Assembly (NCBI GenBank): GCA_030600505.1
Contig: JAUVLY010000049.1
Coordinates: 1 to 6,593, forward strand
Reading direction: 5' to 3'
Length of the DNA: 6,593 nt
Source of the DNA: Candidatus Falkowiibacteriota bacterium
GTDB lineage: Bacteria; Patescibacteriota; Patescibacteriia; Patescibacteriales; UBA12075
Shown here: positions 4,164-6,593 of the stretch, one piece after another
Layout of the letters: each line of letters opens with the position of its first letter
Position numbering within the stretch: the first letter of the stretch is position 1
Program-made: the position numbers and the translations under genes
The notes under the pieces: generated by a model
Databases searched by the model: none
What the model saw: the letters and a program-made list of their open reading frames with translations, nothing else
Told to the model about the DNA's origin: nothing

Positions 4164-4565
4164 ATGAAATTTTCTACACGGACAACTTATGGTGTACGGG
4201 CGATGATTGCTTTGGCTGCTCATTATGGGCAGGGGAGTTTGAGTTTGCAAAATATTTCCTTGGCCGAGCAGATATCAAGAGGGTATTTGGAAAGGCTATT
4301 TGCCCAGCTTAAAAAAGATGGGTTGGTTAAATCCGAAAAAGGCAAGGATGGGGGATACCGGCTTAGCAAAGATCCGAAAAGAACCAATATGTTTGAGATA
4401 ATAAAGAGCTTAGAAGGGAAGATGAGCCCTTTTCATTGTGTGGATGAAAAAGGAAAAATATATTGCTCAGAGAAATGTCAGTGCGGCGCTACCAAAATGT
4501 TGGTGGACGTACAGAAAGCAATTAATAATACACTTAAAGCAATTAAATTAAAAGATTTAGTGTAA
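4164..4565 (+). CDS. Rrf2/IscR-family transcriptional regulator with four Cys
   Basis: 133 residues. Rrf2 proteins are dimeric winged-helix regulators; several (IscR, NsrR, RirA) bind an Fe-S cluster and sense iron-sulfur or NO status. The start MKFSTRTTYGVRAMIALA (1-18), the recognition region ISLAEQISRGYLERLFAQLK (31-50) and the wing GKDGGYRLSKDP (60-71) are family hallmarks. The C-terminal sensor loop has Cys92, 101, 105 and 107; in E. coli IscR the ligands are Cys92, 98, 104 and His107, so number and rough position fit but spacing differs. With IscU, Nfu and a desulfurase downstream, an IscR-like role is the best inference. No SD precedes the ATG; the leader ends in a repeat hairpin. The stop overlaps the next start (TAATG), implying coupling. 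Confidence 0.92.
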   Translation: MKFSTRTTYGVRAMIALAAHYGQGSLSLQNISLAEQISRGYLERLFAQLKKDGLVKSEKGKDGGYRLSKDPKRTNMFEIIKSLEGKMSPFHCVDEKGKIYCSEKCQCGATKMLVDVQKAINNTLKAIKLKDLV

Positions 4566-5314
4566 TGAAAATCACAAAAATAATATTTATTATTGTATTG
4601 TTGAATTTCTGTATATTTAATATTGCGCAGGCGAATTTGCTCGCTGACAGTGATTTGGACGGGGTACCGGACATAGATGAATTAAATGTATATTTTACTG
4701 ATGTAAATAATCAGGACACTGACGGTGATGGCTACTCGGATTGGCTAGAGCTGATAAGTGGTTACTCGCCGCATAATAAGGCGCCAGTAAAGCTAGAAGA
4801 CAACGACCAGGACGGCGATGGACTAAGTGACCGAATGGAATTAAATTTTCACACTAACTTATTAAGTGCTGACACTGACGGGGACGGATATAGTGACTAT
4901 GATGAGATAATGAACGGCTATGATCCAAACCAGGTTGCTAAAATATTATTAAAAAAACGAATTGAGATAAATTTGGGAGCACAAGAATTAAGTTATTTTC
5001 TCGGTGGTGTAAGAATGGAAACTTTCCCGATATCTTCCGGAAAGCCGGGAATGCACACGCCGAGCGGGCATTTCAAAATTGATTCAAAACATCCGCGTGC
5101 CTGGAGCAGCTATGGGCTCTGGATGCCCTGGTGGATGAGCCTGCGGAACGGATATTTTGGCATTCATGAATTGCCGGAATGGCCTAATGGCGCCAAAGAG
5201 GGAGAGGACCATTTGGGTACGCCGGTTTCGCATGGTTGTGTACGCCTTGGCGTGGGTCCAGCCGAATTTTTTTATAATTGGGCACCGATGGGAACCCCTG
5301 TGTTTATTTATTAA
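4565..5314 (+). CDS. Secreted L,D-transpeptidase (YkuD) with thrombospondin type 3-like Ca-binding repeats
   Basis: 249 residues. Residues 1-23 form a signal peptide (KITK, hydrophobic core, AQA before Asn24). Four acidic DxDxDGxxD-type loops follow at about 28-36, 51-59, 81-89 and 103-111, as in thrombospondin type 3/dockerin-like calcium sites. From about residue 130 comes a YkuD domain: RIEINLGAQELSYFLGG, GMHTPSGHFKI (162-172), GYFGIHELPEW and the catalytic SHGCVRL (222-228) with Cys225 and His223. These enzymes attack peptidoglycan stem peptides to form 3-3 cross-links or attach proteins. The catalytic motif is intact. The Ca loops may tether or rigidify the enzyme outside the cell. Its ATG overlaps the Rrf2 stop by one base, so it is translated with the regulator although its job appears unrelated to Fe-S assembly. 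Confidence 0.95.
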   Translation: MKITKIIFIIVLLNFCIFNIAQANLLADSDLDGVPDIDELNVYFTDVNNQDTDGDGYSDWLELISGYSPHNKAPVKLEDNDQDGDGLSDRMELNFHTNLLSADTDGDGYSDYDEIMNGYDPNQVAKILLKKRIEINLGAQELSYFLGGVRMETFPISSGKPGMHTPSGHFKIDSKHPRAWSSYGLWMPWWMSLRNGYFGIHELPEWPNGAKEGEDHLGTPVSHGCVRLGVGPAEFFYNWAPMGTPVFIY

Positions 5315-5327
5315 AATGAAATAGGTG

Positions 5328-5385
5328 TTAGCTTTTAGCTGTTAGAATTGATTATAATAACTAAAACCTAAAACCTAAAAGCTAA
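5328..5385. repeat. CTAAAAC-word palindrome before iscU
   Basis: CTAAAAC, CTAAAAC, CTAAAAG and CTAA run in strict 7-base phase at 5361-5385. The left part (5328-5345) holds the inverted words. TTAGCTTTTAG (5328-5338) and CTAAAAGCTAA (5375-5385) are a perfect 11-bp inverted repeat, ending 3 bases before the iscU ATG. A TATAAT at 5353-5358 in the loop could serve as a -10 but has no convincing -35. Confidence 0.85.
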
Positions 5386-5388
5386 TAT

Positions 5389-5781
5389 ATGCAATATAGC
5401 GATAAAGTATTAAAACATTTCAAAAACCCTCACAATCAAGGGGTAATTAAGAATGCGGACGCGGAAGGCCAGGTTGGCAATCCGGTATGCGGCGATGTAA
5501 TGAAAATGTATTTAAAAATTAGAAAACAGAAAACAGAAAACAGACAACAGGAATATATTGAAAATATTAAATTTGAGACCTTGGGGTGTGCGGCTGCGAT
5601 TGCTGTGTCTTCCATAGTTACTGATATGGCGAAAGGTATGACTTTGGATAAGGCAATGGAATTAACCAAGGATGATGTGATAAAAGAATTAAGCGGTCTG
5701 CCGGAGGCGAAAATTCATTGTTCTATGCTGGGAGTGGATGCGTTGAAAGAAGCAATTAAAAATTTCAAGAATCAAAATTAA
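5389..5781 (+). CDS. iscU: Fe-S cluster assembly scaffold IscU/NifU N-domain
   Basis: 130 residues. IscU receives sulfur from the cysteine desulfurase and iron to build a 2Fe-2S cluster, then passes it on. Start MQYSDKVLKHFKNPHNQG (1-18) is typical. The three cluster Cys are Cys34 (GNPVCGD, with the conserved Asp36), Cys67 (TLGCAAAIAVSS) and Cys111 (KIHCSMLG, after His110). The HscA-binding LPPVK motif of E. coli IscU is LPEAK here, so a dedicated HscA/HscB chaperone pair is not implied. The Cys34-Cys67 distance is 33 against 26 in E. coli IscU; the extra 7 residues (about 45-54, RKQKTENRQQ) come from a heptamer repeat in the DNA. The insertion sits in a surface beta-hairpin turn and the frame is intact, so the protein is probably functional. 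No SD is present. Confidence 0.95.
   Translation: MQYSDKVLKHFKNPHNQGVIKNADAEGQVGNPVCGDVMKMYLKIRKQKTENRQQEYIENIKFETLGCAAAIAVSSIVTDMAKGMTLDKAMELTKDDVIKELSGLPEAKIHCSMLGVDALKEAIKNFKNQN
5521..5550 (+). repeat. In-gene AGAAAAC heptamer array within iscU
   Basis: AGAAAAC occurs three times exactly (5521-5541), then AGACAAC and AG. Because 7 is not a multiple of 3 the repeat reads through all three codon phases, giving RKQKTENRQQ rather than a peptide repeat. Three units add 21 bases, exactly seven codons. Confidence 0.9.
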
Positions 5782-5782
5782 A

Positions 5783-5891
5783 AATAACCAAGTTACAAGT
5801 AACAATAACCAAAAAATAACCAATACCCAATAATCAAATTATAAACAAAATGTTTTTGATTATTGATGTTTGATTATTTTTTGGTTATTGT
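5783..5891. repeat. AATAACC-word array and 37-base-arm palindrome between iscU and the Nfu gene
   Basis: From 5783 the sequence parses as AATAACC, AAGTTAC, AAGTAAC, AATAACC, a 4-base A spacer, AATAACC, AATACCC, AATAATC: 7-base phase throughout. The stretch 5802-5838 is the inverted complement of 5855-5891 at 32 of 37 positions, with a 4-bp inner stem (AACA/TGTT), giving a very long hairpin that starts 20 bases after the iscU stop. The remaining gap to 5928 is AT-rich and holds a TATAAT at 5913-5918 (possible -10, poor -35). Confidence 0.9.
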
Positions 5892-5928
5892 ATCTTGATT
5901 ATTGTTTATTAATATAATTACAAATAAT

Positions 5929-6153
5929 ATGGAGAAAAAGATCAAAGAAGCCCTAGATAAAGTCCGCCCAGCCATGCAGGCGGATGGTGGAGACGTGGAG
6001 TTTGTTAGTTTTGATGAAAAATCCGGCAAGCTTGAAGTTCGGCTTAAAGGTATGTGTGTTGGCTGTCCAATGTCGCAGATCACACTAAATGAAGGGATTA
6101 AAAAAGAAGTGCAAAAAGCCGTGCCAGAGGTTAAGGAGGTAATATCAGTGTAA
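5929..6153 (+). CDS. Stand-alone Nfu/NifU C-terminal domain protein
   Basis: 74 residues from ATG 5929, the length of a bare Nfu domain. Nfu proteins bind a 4Fe-4S cluster at a dimer interface through CxxC and deliver it to client enzymes. The pattern VRPAMQADGGDVEFV (12-26), then GMCVGCPMS with Cys43 and Cys46, then the C-terminal helix and VPEVKEVISV is diagnostic. An in-frame TTG at 5902 would add nine residues unlike the family and is rejected. There is no SD. The gene follows iscU and precedes the desulfurase, so the operon re-creates as separate genes the scaffold and Nfu halves of full-length NifU, without the central ferredoxin-like domain. An SD-like AAGGAGGT near its end (6133-6140) is coding (Lys-Glu-Val) and serves no downstream start. 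Confidence 0.93.
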   Translation: MEKKIKEALDKVRPAMQADGGDVEFVSFDEKSGKLEVRLKGMCVGCPMSQITLNEGIKKEVQKAVPEVKEVISV

Positions 6154-6236
6154 TCTTAAATTAAATAAAATTTTTAAGATTTAAAATTTAGACATTAAAA
6201 ATTGTTTGAAAATTAAAAATTAAAAATTAAAAATTT
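6152..6236. repeat. AT-only hairpin and AAAATTA heptamer array before iscS
   Basis: AATCTTAAA (6152-6160) and TTTAAGATT (6173-6181) form a 9-bp hairpin right after the Nfu stop. Then AAAATTA is repeated three times and followed by AAAATTT in strict 7-base phase (6209-6236), ending one base before the iscS ATG. No SD and no clear promoter are seen in this gap. Confidence 0.8.
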
Positions 6237-6237
6237 T

Positions 6238-6593
6238 ATGTCTATATATTTAGACCATAGTGCCACCACCCCGGTGGATAAAAATGTTTTAAAGGCGATG
6301 GAGCCTTATTTTAGTGATGTTTTTGGTAATGCTTCATCTATACATAGCTTTGGCCAAGACGCGCTCAAGGGAATAGACAAGGCCAGAGAACAAATCGCAA
6401 AGTTTATTAATTCCGAGCCGGGTGAGATAATATTTACTTCCGGGGCGACCGAATCGGATAATTTGGCAATTAAAGGAGTGATCAAGGCTTTAACATCCAA
6501 GGGAATGAAGCCGGACGAGACACATGTTATTACTTCGCTGGTTGAACACGACGCGGTGCTGGAGCCTTTTATGGAGCTTGAGAAAAAAGGATT
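6238..6593 (+). CDS. iscS: Cysteine desulfurase IscS/NifS, N-terminal part (runs off window end)
   Basis: 118 full codons visible, open at the right edge; a complete enzyme would be about 380-400 residues. It is a PLP enzyme that takes sulfur from cysteine and hands it as persulfide to IscU. Visible blocks: YLDHSATTPVDKNVLKAM (residues 4-21), PYFSDVFGNASSIHSFGQ (23-40), the PLP-phosphate-binding FTSGATESDNLAIKG (66-80) and HVITSLVEHDAVLEP (96-110), where the His after Glu is the conserved residue stacking on PLP. The PLP lysine and catalytic Cys loop lie outside. The ATG follows directly after an AAAATTA array with no SD. As third member of the iscU-nfu-iscS cluster it supplies the sulfur. 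Whether it is group I (IscS/NifS) or group II (SufS) cannot be proven from this part, but the sequence style and neighbours favour IscS/NifS. Confidence 0.93.
   Translation, partial: MSIYLDHSATTPVDKNVLKAMEPYFSDVFGNASSIHSFGQDALKGIDKAREQIAKFINSEPGEIIFTSGATESDNLAIKGVIKALTSKGMKPDETHVITSLVEHDAVLEPFMELEKKG

Noticed and set aside
5913..5918. TATAAT as a strong promoter for nfu
   Set aside because: The -10 is perfect but no -35 at 16-18 bases is credible in this AT-rich repeat, so it is mentioned only as a possibility.
6133..6150. SD plus GTG near the end of the Nfu gene as start of another gene
   Set aside because: The GTG at 6148 is followed at once by TAA; the AAGGAGGT codes for Lys-Glu-Val in Nfu.

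Overview
The window (about 40% G+C by eye, standard stop codons, every visible stop UAA) looks like an ultra-small Candidate Phyla Radiation / Patescibacteria genome. This is an inference from the short proteins, a single-TM SecE, a GxxExxY nuclease-fold gene of the type common in that group, AT-rich leaders without Shine-Dalgarno (SD) sequences, and a compact Fe-S gene set. Without a database search the phylum is not certain.

Left half, minus strand (3663 down to 1): a sigma70-type promoter at 3635-3663 drives secE - nusG - [GxxExxY protein] - rplK - [106-aa membrane protein] - rplA, closed by a terminator at 288-327. A partial dCMP deaminase follows. This is the classic SecE/NusG/L11/L1 transcription-translation block, but two unrelated small genes have been inserted between its normally adjacent members. 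rplA is not followed by rplJ/rplL.

Right half, plus strand (3668 to 6593): a divergent promoter shares a -35 palindrome with the secE promoter and precedes a 49-aa membrane protein, a possible 13-codon leader peptide and an intrinsic terminator. A second promoter with a 13-bp dyad then leads into an IscR-like Rrf2 regulator, a secreted Ca-binding-repeat L,D-transpeptidase, an IscU scaffold, a stand-alone Nfu protein and the start of an IscS/NifS cysteine desulfurase. Together these form a minimal ISC Fe-S assembly operon: desulfurase supplies sulfur, IscU assembles the cluster, Nfu carries it, and the Rrf2 protein probably senses cluster status. The L,D-transpeptidase is an out-of-place cell-wall gene within it.

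The most unusual structure is a set of elements built from iterated 7-base 'words', a different word in almost every intergenic gap: CACAGAT, TTACAAA, CTAAAAC, AATAACC, AAAATTA. They are mostly arranged as inverted pairs that would fold into long hairpins, and several end a few bases before a start codon. One such array (AGAAAAC x4) lies inside iscU, where it accounts for an apparent 7-residue (21-base = 3 x 7) loop expansion. Genes preceded by these elements lack an SD, while the three inserted small genes have strong ones.
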